Shown here piece by piece: positions 1 through 8,342 of a stretch of DNA of 64,000 nt. The position numbers and the translations under genes are program-made. Numbering within the stretch: position 1 is the stretch's first letter; every line of letters starts with the position of its first letter. The DNA is from Tindallia sp. MSAO_Bac2. GTDB taxonomy: Bacteria > Bacillota > Clostridia > Peptostreptococcales > Tindalliaceae. Location: assembly GCA_003838145.1 (NCBI GenBank), contig QYZZ01000122.1, positions 1-64,000 of the forward strand, given 5' to 3'. The notes below the pieces were generated by a model that saw only the letters and a program-made list of their open reading frames with translations, was not told the origin of the DNA and made no database searches.

Positions 1-16
1 GATAGTTATTCATCCG

Positions 17-90
17 ATAACCTCCACATTTATGATTTTTGTGCGTTTCCAGAGCACACATTAATCATATCTGGAGGTTATTGTTTTTTC
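17..90 (+). terminator. Nested hairpin followed by a T-run
   Basis: A perfect 10-bp outer stem (ATAACCTCCA at 17-26 with TGGAGGTTAT at 72-81) encloses a second stem (ATGATT/AATCAT) and an inner GTGC/GCAC stem, and is followed by TGTTTTTT. Read on the plus strand this fits a Rho-independent terminator of a gene lying left of the window. The internal loops make it more elaborate than a usual terminator. I see no gene in the rest of 1-250. Confidence 0.55.
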
Positions 91-250
91 AAAGGTCATT
101 TTCACACTTTACAGGAATGCTTCATATATTCCTTTTTCAATAATTTTACTCTTACTGTTTGCTTTCCCATATTTTTCATTTTATAACATCATTATACCAT
201 TTTGAAACACTATTTTAATATGCTACTGTTGTCACAATAAACCATGCTTC

Positions 251-652
251 TCATCCACGGTTAAGATACCAGGTGGCAGCGTTTAAATAGGTGGCAAATG
301 ATACCCAAAACAGGTAAGGAACCATCAGCCATCCAGCCAGAGTATCAACCCTGAAAAAAAGCCAGGTGCAAAGAACAATGGCACTCCATAGAAAAACGAT
401 TTCGATGAATGCCACACCACGCAATCCCAGCGTAAAGTAGAGGTAGGGCCATAGAAAATTCAAAGCCAGCTGCAATATAAAAGCAATTACTGCTTTAGAA
501 ACATTGGCATTATTAAAACCGACAGAAAGCACCCTAAAAAACGCAATTGCCATCATTGTATACAGCACCGTCCAGACCGGACCAAAAATCCATCCTGGTG
601 GAGATAAAGGGGGTTTAATTAATTCCTGATAAACCTGAAAAGAGTTTCTCAT
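251..652 (-). CDS. tspO: TspO/MBR family protein, lacking the first helix
   Basis: Integral membrane protein of the TspO (tryptophan-rich sensory protein / peripheral benzodiazepine receptor) family, which binds tetrapyrroles. The family signature is clear: KPPLSPPGWIFGPVWTVLY near the N-terminus and YLNAATWYLN at the C-terminus, with four hydrophobic helices between. It has 133 residues; family members usually have about 150-160 and five helices. The residues before the KPP motif are only a dozen and hydrophilic, so transmembrane helix 1 appears to be missing. The ATG follows GGAGG at a 7-nt spacing, and a TATAAT-like box lies at 675-680, so this short form seems to be the real start. It follows citG on the same strand after a 55-nt gap. 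Confidence 0.85.
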   Translation of the reverse strand: MRNSFQVYQELIKPPLSPPGWIFGPVWTVLYTMMAIAFFRVLSVGFNNANVSKAVIAFILQLALNFLWPYLYFTLGLRGVAFIEIVFLWSAIVLCTWLFFRVDTLAGWLMVPYLFWVSFATYLNAATWYLNRG

Positions 653-707
653 ACATAATCCTCCATGATGTTATATTATATTACAGTATTTTTATACTCG
701 TTTTCCT

Positions 708-1601
708 TTATCCTATTATGCTTTCAGGTTTAAGGGAATGGCCTTCCATTAGATAAATGCCAACTGTCACTGCCAGCAGATCTGCACAGCCTCCCGGACT
801 GATATTTTGTTTAATAAAATAACGATCCAGTTCTAATGCGGCCCGCCTACCTTCATTACTCTGCATACCACCTTTCTCAAGTACTTCCTGTGAAGCTTCC
901 CGGCATTTTTTCAGTCCTTCTATACCAACCCGGGAAGCTACAGTGGTATCTTCTACATGAGAAAACAAATGCAGCAATGTGTGTACCATCGCATCATTAA
1001 TACCCATTCCATTACTCACTGCGTTTTTAAATACAGGGTATCCAATCTCTCTGACTGAAGGAAGTCCTTTTTCCACTTCACCTCTGATACCTGTCAAACC
1101 GTATTTTATGTAAAGATTTTCACCATGAGTTTTCTTTTTATTTGCATTCATTAACACTAATTCTTTTTCAATAATCCCTTTACAAATAACAGCCACCTTT
1201 TCACTTATTCTGCTCATATTTCTCTCACCAGTTTTAGTTGCATAACCGGCTGCGGCAGCTACTATTCCTCCAAGAAATAGAATTCCTCTTTGGGTATTCA
1301 CCTGATTTGTTAAGTTTAGAAACTCTTTTTCTGCCTCTATTCCCAGTGGTCGTATATTCTCAAGCAATTGTGAGTCAATTTTACAGTTCAATCCCATTTC
1401 TGCAAAAATGGAGAAATACGGAGCAATGGCAGCACTGCTTAAAAGGAAGCTAATAATATTCATGTCTTTATGGGCCCCCATAGAGTTAGGGCTTACTAAT
1501 CCCGGCGAAGGTTCACAGGATATTTCCAGGAGCACCCCTGCTGTCATTGCCTGTCCGATGACTAAAGATTCTTTGGAGACTTTCCACTGCTTTTCATTCA
1601 T
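708..1601 (-). CDS. citG: Triphosphoribosyl-dephospho-CoA synthase CitG
   Basis: Makes the precursor of the citrate lyase prosthetic group, 2'-(5''-triphosphoribosyl)-3'-dephospho-CoA, from ATP and dephospho-CoA. About 297 residues, normal for CitG; family features include the N-terminal EISCEPSPGLVSPNSMGAHKDM segment, the KTHGENLYIKYGLTGIRGEVEKG stretch and the C-terminal SPGGCADLLAVT motif. The ATG at 1601 overlaps the end of citX (ATGAATGA), which implies translational coupling; an in-frame TTG lies two codons upstream. Last gene of the citC-citX-citG run. The lyase subunits citD, citE and citF are not in the window. Confidence 0.9.
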   Translation of the reverse strand: MNEKQWKVSKESLVIGQAMTAGVLLEISCEPSPGLVSPNSMGAHKDMNIISFLLSSAAIAPYFSIFAEMGLNCKIDSQLLENIRPLGIEAEKEFLNLTNQVNTQRGILFLGGIVAAAAGYATKTGERNMSRISEKVAVICKGIIEKELVLMNANKKKTHGENLYIKYGLTGIRGEVEKGLPSVREIGYPVFKNAVSNGMGINDAMVHTLLHLFSHVEDTTVASRVGIEGLKKCREASQEVLEKGGMQSNEGRRAALELDRYFIKQNISPGGCADLLAVTVGIYLMEGHSLKPESIIG

Positions 1602-2103
1602 TATCAATCAATCCTTTTAAGATAATTTTTTCAGCGCTTTTTCTCACTTCCGCATAATCGTGTTTTTTTTCGCGGTAACAAAGCAATGCAAAATCGTCAC
1701 AAACCATACATTGTCTTCCTTCCATAAACAGATCTTTGCGGGAAAGAACCTTTCCATTTTCATCTAATACATCAATATCAAAAATTCTTCCCATTGGATG
1801 CTTATTTTCTATTTCAACGGTTTTCATTTTAACTTGCATCGCCGACATTCCAATGGCCCAGAATCCTTCCGGACCCCATTTCCCAACCCGTCTATGTTTA
1901 TGTTTAACACTCCCTTCAAAGGCTATATTTATAGCTTTTGAAGCAATTCGAAAGACTTTTTCCCAATCTGAGTACAACTCATATCCACCCGGCAGATTAA
2001 GCGTTAAAGAAATAATCGGTAATTGGTGCATGGCTATAAACTCTTTTTGAAATTCACTCCGCTCCTCTTTTGCCTCCAGTACTCTTTTCATTAGTTTTTC
2101 CAT
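1594..2103 (-). CDS. citX: Holo-citrate lyase synthase CitX
   Basis: Transfers the phosphoribosyl-dephospho-CoA prosthetic group to apo-citrate lyase acyl carrier protein (CitD). 169 residues, near the usual CitX size. Visible motifs are GPEGFWAI, HPMGRIFDIDVLD and the cysteine signature GRQCMVCDDFALLC followed by REKKH, typical of CitX and of the CitX half of CitXG fusions. It lies 31 nt after citC and overlaps the start of citG, so the three are one transcript. Here CitX and CitG are separate proteins. Confidence 0.9.
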   Translation of the reverse strand: MEKLMKRVLEAKEERSEFQKEFIAMHQLPIISLTLNLPGGYELYSDWEKVFRIASKAINIAFEGSVKHKHRRVGKWGPEGFWAIGMSAMQVKMKTVEIENKHPMGRIFDIDVLDENGKVLSRKDLFMEGRQCMVCDDFALLCYREKKHDYAEVRKSAEKIILKGLIDNE

Positions 2104-2134
2104 ATACCGTCACTCCATTAGTCTGGATCATTAT

Positions 2135-3178
2135 TTAGTGTCTGCTGCTTCTGACTTTAATTTCTTCAATAATTTTCTTCCCTTCATCTGTCAGCAAGAA
2201 TTGATAGGTAGATTCCGGCACAAGATGACGAATTTTTTCCGGTCCGCCTTCCGCTAATCCTTTCCGAACCATTGATGCGCTTATAAAAGAATCATTTATT
2301 TTTTTTCTCTCGATTACTTTCAATATCAGCCCTGCCTCAGGCAATAGTTCCTGCATCGATTCGTTATATATTTTAGTCACAGGGCAGTATGGTTCTTCAC
2401 CTACATAGCGTCTATGAATGTTCAGCGCAGGCACAATGTATTCAGTAAAAATTTTCAAATCCAGCATGGTTTGCGAACGCAAAATTTCTTCTTCTCCTTT
2501 TAAGAAATAACCGGGAAATGTAGCTGAAGAAATCACATAATTTTCGCCTTTATGCAAAATCACGTTTTCAAGGTGTTCCGTTCCCGCTTTTACCAGCTCA
2601 TACCTTGTAGCCGCCGGAAAGCTGGAACGATCTTCCCAGACAATAAAAATATGCAATACATCGCATTCCCCGGCTGCTTTTTCAATCAGATATTGATGCC
2701 CAAGAGTAAAAGGGTTACAATTCATAACAATTGAACCAATGATTTTACCATCCACTTTTTTCGTTTCCAAATTTTTTACAAAGGTTTTTATTCCGTCCCT
2801 CTTATTTTCCAACAGGCAGACATGATTCTTCACTTCCGCAATAACATAGAATCCCAGATCCTGAAACAAATGGCTATTTTTCGGCTTTGTATAAATGAAA
2901 AGATGTGTCTCTCCTCGTTCGTAGGCTTCATTGATCAGCTGTGTTACTATTTTATTGGTAATACCTTCTCCCTGATAGGTTTTCTTAACAGCAAGTGATT
3001 TCAGCACATTTCCACTTAATGATCCTGTTGCAATCATTTCCCTGTCCTTAAAGATTCCTGCTGTATATTCCACATCGTCATCAAGTTTCAACCCTTGCTC
3101 CAACAAAAAATCCGAAACCATTTTCTTTTCCCTGTCGCTGTTTAGTTCTCTTAATTGTAATTCAAAAGCAGTGCTCAA
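2135..3178 (-). CDS. citC: [Citrate (pro-3S)-lyase] ligase CitC
   Basis: Acetylates the thiol of the citrate lyase prosthetic group using acetate and ATP, activating the enzyme. The N-terminal part (about residues 1-120) is a GNAT-like acetyltransferase fold (YQGEGITNKIVTQLI), followed by a nucleotidyltransferase domain with NPFTLGHQYLIEKAA (the HxGH-type site) and SSFPAATRYELVKAG. About 347 residues, as expected. The frame opens at a GTG (3187), but GAGGAG lies directly against it; the TTG at 3178 sits 8 nt from that Shine-Dalgarno and is preferred. First gene of the citCXG operon; a promoter is expected in 3179-3259. Confidence 0.9.
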   Translation of the reverse strand: MSTAFELQLRELNSDREKKMVSDFLLEQGLKLDDDVEYTAGIFKDREMIATGSLSGNVLKSLAVKKTYQGEGITNKIVTQLINEAYERGETHLFIYTKPKNSHLFQDLGFYVIAEVKNHVCLLENKRDGIKTFVKNLETKKVDGKIIGSIVMNCNPFTLGHQYLIEKAAGECDVLHIFIVWEDRSSFPAATRYELVKAGTEHLENVILHKGENYVISSATFPGYFLKGEEEILRSQTMLDLKIFTEYIVPALNIHRRYVGEEPYCPVTKIYNESMQELLPEAGLILKVIERKKINDSFISASMVRKGLAEGGPEKIRHLVPESTYQFLLTDEGKKIIEEIKVRSSRH

Positions 3179-3259
3179 CGTTTTCACTCCTCAAAAAGTT
3201 CCAACCTTCTGGTGGATAATTGCATAAGTTTCTGTCATTATTTTACCATATAATCTCAA

Positions 3260-4462
3260 CTAGATGATAAAACCTGTCATCAGAACAAGCAAGACAATAA
3301 TTGGTGCCGGTAGTTTTTTAGTGAATAGCAGGATTGCTGTAATAGTCATAACCACAAAATTATCTATTTGAAAACCGCTGTTTTGCATTAATACGACCGC
3401 CGCAACAGTAAGCAATCCACCTGCAACTGCGGTTATCCCCTTTATTGCCACTTTAATTCCCTTTATTTTTTTCAGATTCACCCATATTGGATAAATGAAG
3501 TAAATCAAAAGGATACCTGGAAGAAACACGGCAATCCCACTGGTAACGGCTCCAGCCACTTGAAAGAGTGTACTGCCATCGCGTGCTGCGAGTCCACCCG
3601 CATAAGCACTAAAACTAAACATAGGCCCCGGCAGACCCTGAACCAGTCCAAAACCAGTTAAAAATTCCTGACTGGTCAGGTAACGGTTAACTTCCACCAG
3701 TTCGCTGTACATTAACGGAATAACTACCTGTCCACCACCAATTACCAGATACCCATAACGGTAAAATTTTTCAAACAACTGGATGATTCGATGATCTAAC
3801 AAGTATGCAAGCAACAGGCTTCCTGCTGCAAAGGTAATAAAAACTATCAGGTAAGGCCATGGTGGGTTTAATCGAACACGATTCCATAAATCTTCCTCTT
3901 TTGTGTATAGCGTACTAACAACTCCGCCAGTTATTAATACCAGCGGAAAAATCCACGGCTCTCTGATAAAATAAGTTGTAACAGCGCCAAAAATCAGCAA
4001 CGCCATTGTCAACGAGTCTTTAACTACTTTCCGACCGATCCGATAGGCGGCCACCAGAATAAAACCAACAGCCATTGGCCCAATATATCGTAAGCCATCC
4101 TGCGAGATATTCAATCTCTCCAGAAACTGACTCAGAAAGGAAAGCAGTACCATGGCCGTCAGGACCGGAAGTGCCCAAACAATCAAGGTTAGCGCTGCCA
4201 AAACCGGTCCTCCTGTTTTATACCCTATGGAAACAATGGTTTGAGTGCTGCTTGGACCAGGAAGTATGCCCGTCAGTGCAATCAGTTCCACCAGTTCTTC
4301 TTCCGATAAATATTTTTTTTTAGCAACCATCTGATCCGTAAAAACACCATAGTGCGCTTCCGGACCTCCATAGGCACCCAGAGAACAGATGAAAACATCT
4401 TTCAGAAAGGTTCGCCAAGCAACCTTGTTTTTTTCACCAACTTGCAGGGTTTTTTCTGTCAT
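3260..4462 (-). CDS. chrA: Chromate ion transporter family protein (ChrA-like)
   Basis: Membrane transporter of the CHR family, known for chromate efflux; the actual substrate here is not proven. It is a two-domain, long-type member of about 400 residues with paired copies of the family signature: GAYGGPEAHYGVF...GLTGILPGPSSTQT in the first half and GYLVIGGGQVVIPLM...GLVQGLPGPMFSFSAYAGG in the second, with about ten hydrophobic segments. The start MTEKTLQ at 4462 is chosen because GGAGG lies upstream at normal spacing; the frame extends 15 codons further. It diverges from the padR operon, and the operator at 4542-4573 lies in the shared intergenic region. Confidence 0.85.
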   Translation of the reverse strand: MTEKTLQVGEKNKVAWRTFLKDVFICSLGAYGGPEAHYGVFTDQMVAKKKYLSEEELVELIALTGILPGPSSTQTIVSIGYKTGGPVLAALTLIVWALPVLTAMVLLSFLSQFLERLNISQDGLRYIGPMAVGFILVAAYRIGRKVVKDSLTMALLIFGAVTTYFIREPWIFPLVLITGGVVSTLYTKEEDLWNRVRLNPPWPYLIVFITFAAGSLLLAYLLDHRIIQLFEKFYRYGYLVIGGGQVVIPLMYSELVEVNRYLTSQEFLTGFGLVQGLPGPMFSFSAYAGGLAARDGSTLFQVAGAVTSGIAVFLPGILLIYFIYPIWVNLKKIKGIKVAIKGITAVAGGLLTVAAVVLMQNSGFQIDNFVVMTITAILLFTKKLPAPIIVLLVLMTGFII

Positions 4463-4541
4463 TGTTATAACCTCCGCCAGATTCAAAACCTGAAAAATAA
4501 ATTGCAATTCTCTTGTTAATCCTTTATCTCTATGATATTAT

Positions 4542-4573
4542 GATATCGATATTTGATATCGTTTATCGATATC
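4542..4573. promoter_or_regulatory. Symmetric operator candidate between chrA and padR
   Basis: GATATCGATA (4542-4551) and its exact reverse complement TATCGATATC (4564-4573) flank a central palindrome GATATC (4555-4560), all sharing one symmetry axis. The element lies 37 nt before the padR ATG, just upstream of a TATTATAC box, and faces chrA on the other side. Autoregulation by the adjacent PadR protein is the natural inference; it is not shown by the sequence. Confidence 0.6.
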
Positions 4574-4609
4574 GATGATTATGGTTATTATACAGTAGAG
4601 GTGAAGGCA

Positions 4610-4918
4610 ATGCAAGATAAAATACTGAGGAAATTCTTTCTGGGCTTTATTCAGATCCATATCCTCCATCACGCTAAAAAAGAACCTTTTTACGGCGCAT
4701 GGATGATTGAGGAGTTGAAAGAACACGGGTACGATATGAGCCCCGGAACCTTGTACCCGCTGCTTCATAACATGGAATCCAGTGGCCTTATTGAAAAAAA
4801 CAAAAGAACCGTTGAAGGAAAGGTACGTAAATATTACCAAAGCACACCCTTAGGGAATGACGTTCTGGAAGAAGCACGCCAAAAAGCGTATGAACTATTT
4901 AAAGAAATAAAGGACTGA
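4610..4918 (+). CDS. PadR family transcriptional regulator
   Basis: Winged-helix repressor of the PadR family, short subfamily of about 102 residues. The core reads KFFLGFIQIHILHHAKKEPFYGAWMIEELKEHG, then YDMSPGTLYPLLHNMESSGLIE (recognition helix and turn) and the wing GKVRKYYQSTPLG, ending in one helix that would dimerise. The start MQDKILRK at 4610 follows GAGGTGAAG. It is the first gene of a plus-strand run, 17 nt before fetA, and sits beside a perfect dyad operator, so it probably represses its own operon and perhaps chrA. Its effector is unknown. Confidence 0.88.
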   Translation: MQDKILRKFFLGFIQIHILHHAKKEPFYGAWMIEELKEHGYDMSPGTLYPLLHNMESSGLIEKNKRTVEGKVRKYYQSTPLGNDVLEEARQKAYELFKEIKD

Positions 4919-4935
4919 CAAAATGGAGGGAGACT

Positions 4936-5577
4936 ATGTTTGAGTTTAAAAACGTCACCTACAAAGATATTCTTCACATTAAAAGCTTGTCTATACAGGA
5001 ACACGCCATTACCTCAATCGTTGGTCAAAGCGGAAGCGGCAAGACGACCTTTCTGCGTTTATTAAATAAACTTAATAGTTATGACCAGGGAGAAATACGC
5101 TATCGAAATAAACCATTGGATCAACTAAACTCCATAGAGTTGAGGCGGGAGGTGGTTATGCTCCCCCAAACGCCGGCTATCTTTAATGGCAGTATTAAAG
5201 AAAATCTGCTCATAGGTTTAACATTTTCCGAAAAACCATCTGTCTCCGACGAAAAACTACTGGAAATATTGGAGTTAATACAATTAAAAAAAGAGCTTCA
5301 TCAGGATACCGACAAACTTTCCGGAGGCGAAAAACAAAGAATTGCTCTGGGAAGAATGATTCTGATGGAACCCGAAGTCTTGCTGCTGGATGAACCTTCC
5401 TCAGCCCTTGATGACGTAACTGAAAACATTATTATTGAGGCACTGGTAAACTATACCAAAAGAAATCGCAAAACCATGGTTATGGTGACTCATTCCAGGA
5501 GTATTGCCCGTCAGTTCTCCGATGTCATAATTGAAATCAATAAAGATCAAATAATCGATCAGAAGGGAGAATCGTGA
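4936..5577 (+). CDS. fetA: ABC transporter ATP-binding protein, FetA-like
   Basis: Cytoplasmic ATPase subunit of a two-gene ABC exporter. 213 residues. Walker A is GQSGSGKTT, the signature is LSGGEKQRIALGRM, Walker B is VLLLDEPSSALDD and the switch histidine is in MVMVTHS. The partner immediately downstream is a FetB/YbbM-type (UPF0014) membrane protein, which identifies the pair as FetAB-like. In E. coli FetAB is linked to iron homeostasis; the substrate here is not known. The stop codon overlaps the fetB start (GTGATGA). Confidence 0.87.
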   Translation: MFEFKNVTYKDILHIKSLSIQEHAITSIVGQSGSGKTTFLRLLNKLNSYDQGEIRYRNKPLDQLNSIELRREVVMLPQTPAIFNGSIKENLLIGLTFSEKPSVSDEKLLEILELIQLKKELHQDTDKLSGGEKQRIALGRMILMEPEVLLLDEPSSALDDVTENIIIEALVNYTKRNRKTMVMVTHSRSIARQFSDVIIEINKDQIIDQKGES

Positions 5578-6365
5578 TGAATGGTGTTATAGAACTGCAA
5601 CTCTGGCAAATGGCCGCTGCATACCTGTTTGTTGTTTTGCTTTTAGTAATGGTTCGATTAAAGGGAATATCAAGAGAAAAGGAAATTCTTATTGCTTCCA
5701 TAAGAATGACACTGCAACTCATTTTGGTAGGGTATATTCTGGTTTTTTTATTTGACAATATTCATCCGGTTAGCACCGTTGCCGTCATTGCCATTATGGA
5801 AGCATTTGCAATCCACAATATATACAAACGTGTTAAAAAGCCGTTATCTCTTTCTCTGAAGAAAATCATTGCTTTATCCATGATGTTCGGAACTTTGGTA
5901 AGTATAATGTACTTTTTACTGATCGTAATCAATATTTCCCCCTGGTACGATCCCAGATATTTTATTCCTATTGCCGGAATGATTATTGGTAATTCCATGA
6001 CGGGAATTTCACTGGGTGTCACCAGACTGGTGGATGGGATGCATACCGAGAAACATTTGATCGAATCTGCATTAATGCTGGGTGCCACCCCCAAAATGGC
6101 TGCTAAACAAATTGTGGATACTGCTTTTGATTCGGCTATTTTACCAACCCTTAACGCAATGATTGGTATGGGAATCGTATTTTTGCCTGGAATGATGACA
6201 GGGCAAATCTTATCCGGGACTTCCCCGGTTACAGCCATCGAATACCAGATAGCCATTATGCTGGGCATTACCGGAAGTGTTGCCCTTACTGTCATTTCCT
6301 TTGTTCAGCTTGGCTACAAAACTTTCTTTAATCAGGAAGATCAGTTGGTTGTGGAGGAGGAATAA
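5577..6365 (+). CDS. fetB: FetB-like ABC transporter permease (UPF0014)
   Basis: Membrane subunit of the FetAB-type exporter. About 262 residues with six to seven hydrophobic segments. Family features are RLKGISREKEILIASIRMTLQLILVGYIL near the N-terminus, the central PIAGMIIGNSMTGISLGVTRL and GATPKMAAKQIV, and FLPGMMTGQILSGTSPVTAIEYQI. The ATG at 5577 overlaps the fetA stop; an in-frame GTG lies one codon earlier. AGGGAGA is correctly spaced for the ATG. The end of the gene carries the Shine-Dalgarno of psuK, so all five genes from padR probably form one transcript. Confidence 0.88.
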   Translation: MNGVIELQLWQMAAAYLFVVLLLVMVRLKGISREKEILIASIRMTLQLILVGYILVFLFDNIHPVSTVAVIAIMEAFAIHNIYKRVKKPLSLSLKKIIALSMMFGTLVSIMYFLLIVINISPWYDPRYFIPIAGMIIGNSMTGISLGVTRLVDGMHTEKHLIESALMLGATPKMAAKQIVDTAFDSAILPTLNAMIGMGIVFLPGMMTGQILSGTSPVTAIEYQIAIMLGITGSVALTVISFVQLGYKTFFNQEDQLVVEEE

Positions 6366-6368
6366 TTG

Positions 6369-7295
6369 ATGAAAGAATGGGTTGCTAGCATTGGTGCTTC
6401 CAATATAGACATTCATGGTTTTTCTGAAGAACCACTATTTGCGAAAGATTCAAACCCGGGCATGATTCATACCTGTCCGGGTGGTGTTTCAAGAAATATC
6501 AGTGAGAACCTGGTGCGGCTGGGAGTTCCTACTAAGCTTGTTACAGCTCTTGGCGATGACTTAAATGGTGACCGAATCCGCCAATCCTGCCAGAGTCTTG
6601 GAATCGATCTGTCTATGAGTGTGGAGCTGAAAGATCGAAATTCCTCCACATACATGGCTATTATGGATTCTGATGGCGAGATGGCATTAGCGCTTTCCGA
6701 TATGCGAATCCTAGATGAATTAACCGCCTTGCACCTTAAAAAGCATCATAGCACTCTTATGAATGCTTCCGCTATTGTAATGGACGCTGGCCTCCTACCT
6801 GAAACCATGGCCTATGTATCAGAAACCTATTCGTCAAAGAAAACCATTTTAGATCCGGTATCTGTGAAAAAATGCTACCGGATGGAAAAAATAACTGGTC
6901 AGTTTTACTGTCTTAAACTGAATAAGCTGGAAGCCAGTTATTTATCGGGTATTACTATTGTTAACAAGGAAACACTGAAGTCTGCTGCCAGAAAGCTTTT
7001 ATCTTTTGGTCTTCAGCGCCTTTATATAACTTTGGGAAAAGAGGGTATTTATTATGCAGAACCCGGCAATACCGGTTTGGTTCCTGCCCCAGCTGTAAAG
7101 CCAGTTAACGCAACCGGCGCCGGCGATGCAGTATCAGCTGCGGTGGTATATGGAGAATTACAGAAATGGACCATGAAGGATATCAGTCGCTTTGCCATTG
7201 GCGCTGCAACCATCACCATCGTCAGCAGTGAAACCGTCAGTGACCGGATGAATCCGGAAGAAATTAATCTTATATTAAAGGAGAAGATGCTCTAA
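6369..7295 (+). CDS. psuK: PfkB-family sugar kinase, probable pseudouridine kinase
   Basis: Ribokinase-fold kinase of 308 residues. The C-terminal PfkB signature with the catalytic aspartate is NATGAGDAVSAA; the N-terminal HTCPGGVSRNISENLVRLG binds the sugar. The gene directly downstream encodes pseudouridine-5'-phosphate glycosidase, overlapping by one base (TAATG), which makes pseudouridine kinase the best assignment. The enzyme would phosphorylate pseudouridine to feed PsuG. The ATG at 6369 follows GGAGGAGGAATAATTG, which lies inside the end of fetB. Confidence 0.85.
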   Translation: MKEWVASIGASNIDIHGFSEEPLFAKDSNPGMIHTCPGGVSRNISENLVRLGVPTKLVTALGDDLNGDRIRQSCQSLGIDLSMSVELKDRNSSTYMAIMDSDGEMALALSDMRILDELTALHLKKHHSTLMNASAIVMDAGLLPETMAYVSETYSSKKTILDPVSVKKCYRMEKITGQFYCLKLNKLEASYLSGITIVNKETLKSAARKLLSFGLQRLYITLGKEGIYYAEPGNTGLVPAPAVKPVNATGAGDAVSAAVVYGELQKWTMKDISRFAIGAATITIVSSETVSDRMNPEEINLILKEKML

Positions 7296-8239
7296 TGCAT
7301 GGAAAATCAAATCTTTTTCAAAAAGAAGCATGGCTTCAGATATCCGATGAAGTTAAGGAAGCTCTTAATAATGGCGAGCCCGTTGTAGCACTGGAGTCTA
7401 CCATCATCAGCCATGGAATGTCTTACCCGGAAAATATAGAAAGTGCTTTAACCTCCGAGGAAAGGATACGGCAGCAAGGCGCCATTCCCGCAACGGTTGC
7501 TGTCATAAAAGGAAAAATAAAAGTAGGCTTGACCAAAGAAGAACTTAATTACCTGGGTGAAAATAATACCATTCGAAAAGCTAGCCGCCGAGATCTTCCC
7601 ATGATCCTCGCTACCGGCAGCGATGGCGCCACCACCGTCGCCACCACCATGATTGGTGCCGCAATGGCAGGCATTCATGTTTTTGCCACCGGTGGAATCG
7701 GAGGGGTTCATCGGGGAGCGGGTGAAACCTTCGACATATCTGCCGATTTACTGGAGCTCTCCAAGACAAACGTTGCCGTTGTCTGCGCCGGAGCCAAATC
7801 CATACTGGATATCGGACTAACACTGGAAGTGCTGGAAACCCACGGTGTCCCTGTAATTGGTTACAAGACAGACGCCTTTCCGGGATTTTATGTAAGGGAT
7901 AGTGGATTTGGTGTTGATGACCGTGCTGATAATCTCAGCTCTATTGCCAAAGCCATGCACTACAAATGGGATATGGGGCTTGAAGGGGGAATGGTGGTTG
8001 CCAATCCGATTCCTTTGGAATACGAAATGAACCCCGAATTGATTAACAGCGCCATCAATAACGCTTTGTCCGCTGCTGAAGAAAATGGTATTAAAGGAAA
8101 AGAGGTTACGCCCTTCATTCTGTCCAGACTTCATCAGGCGACCGAAGGCAGAAGTCTTTACGCCAACAAACAACTGGTGTATCATAATGCACAGATTGCA
8201 GCGGAACTGGCAACAGAATACACAAAGAGCCAGAAATGA
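7295..8239 (+). CDS. psuG: Pseudouridine-5'-phosphate glycosidase
   Basis: Cleaves pseudouridine 5'-phosphate to uracil and ribose 5-phosphate, the C-C bond step of pseudouridine salvage. 314 residues, full length. Family motifs include VVALESTIISHGM, GAIPATVAVIKGKIKVGL, RDLP, the conserved VFATGGIGGVHRG and DISADLLELSKTNVAVVCAGAKSILD, and ANPIP near the metal/substrate site. It overlaps psuK by one base. The stop codon sits inside a 12-bp perfect inverted repeat. Confidence 0.95.
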   Translation: MHGKSNLFQKEAWLQISDEVKEALNNGEPVVALESTIISHGMSYPENIESALTSEERIRQQGAIPATVAVIKGKIKVGLTKEELNYLGENNTIRKASRRDLPMILATGSDGATTVATTMIGAAMAGIHVFATGGIGGVHRGAGETFDISADLLELSKTNVAVVCAGAKSILDIGLTLEVLETHGVPVIGYKTDAFPGFYVRDSGFGVDDRADNLSSIAKAMHYKWDMGLEGGMVVANPIPLEYEMNPELINSAINNALSAAEENGIKGKEVTPFILSRLHQATEGRSLYANKQLVYHNAQIAAELATEYTKSQK

Positions 8240-8256
8240 TTTTTCATTTCTGGCTC
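8227..8256 (+). terminator. Perfect hairpin overlapping the psuG stop
   Basis: GAGCCAGAAATG (8227-8238) and CATTTCTGGCTC (8245-8256) form a perfect 12-bp stem with a loop of ATTTTT; the psuG TGA is at 8237-8239. No T-run follows, so it may protect the 3' end or terminate weakly rather than act as a classic intrinsic terminator. Confidence 0.5.
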
Positions 8257-8342
8257 AGGGATCCGAAGTGCCAAAAAAGCCTCGGCTGTAAGCACCATAT
8301 TCGGTCTTGCTTCAGAAAGTTTATTTTATTGGTGTGAGATTT

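Noticed and set aside
4538..4840. Minus-strand frame of 100 residues opposite padR
   Set aside because: It is antisense to a well-supported PadR gene, lacks a Shine-Dalgarno and shows no family features.
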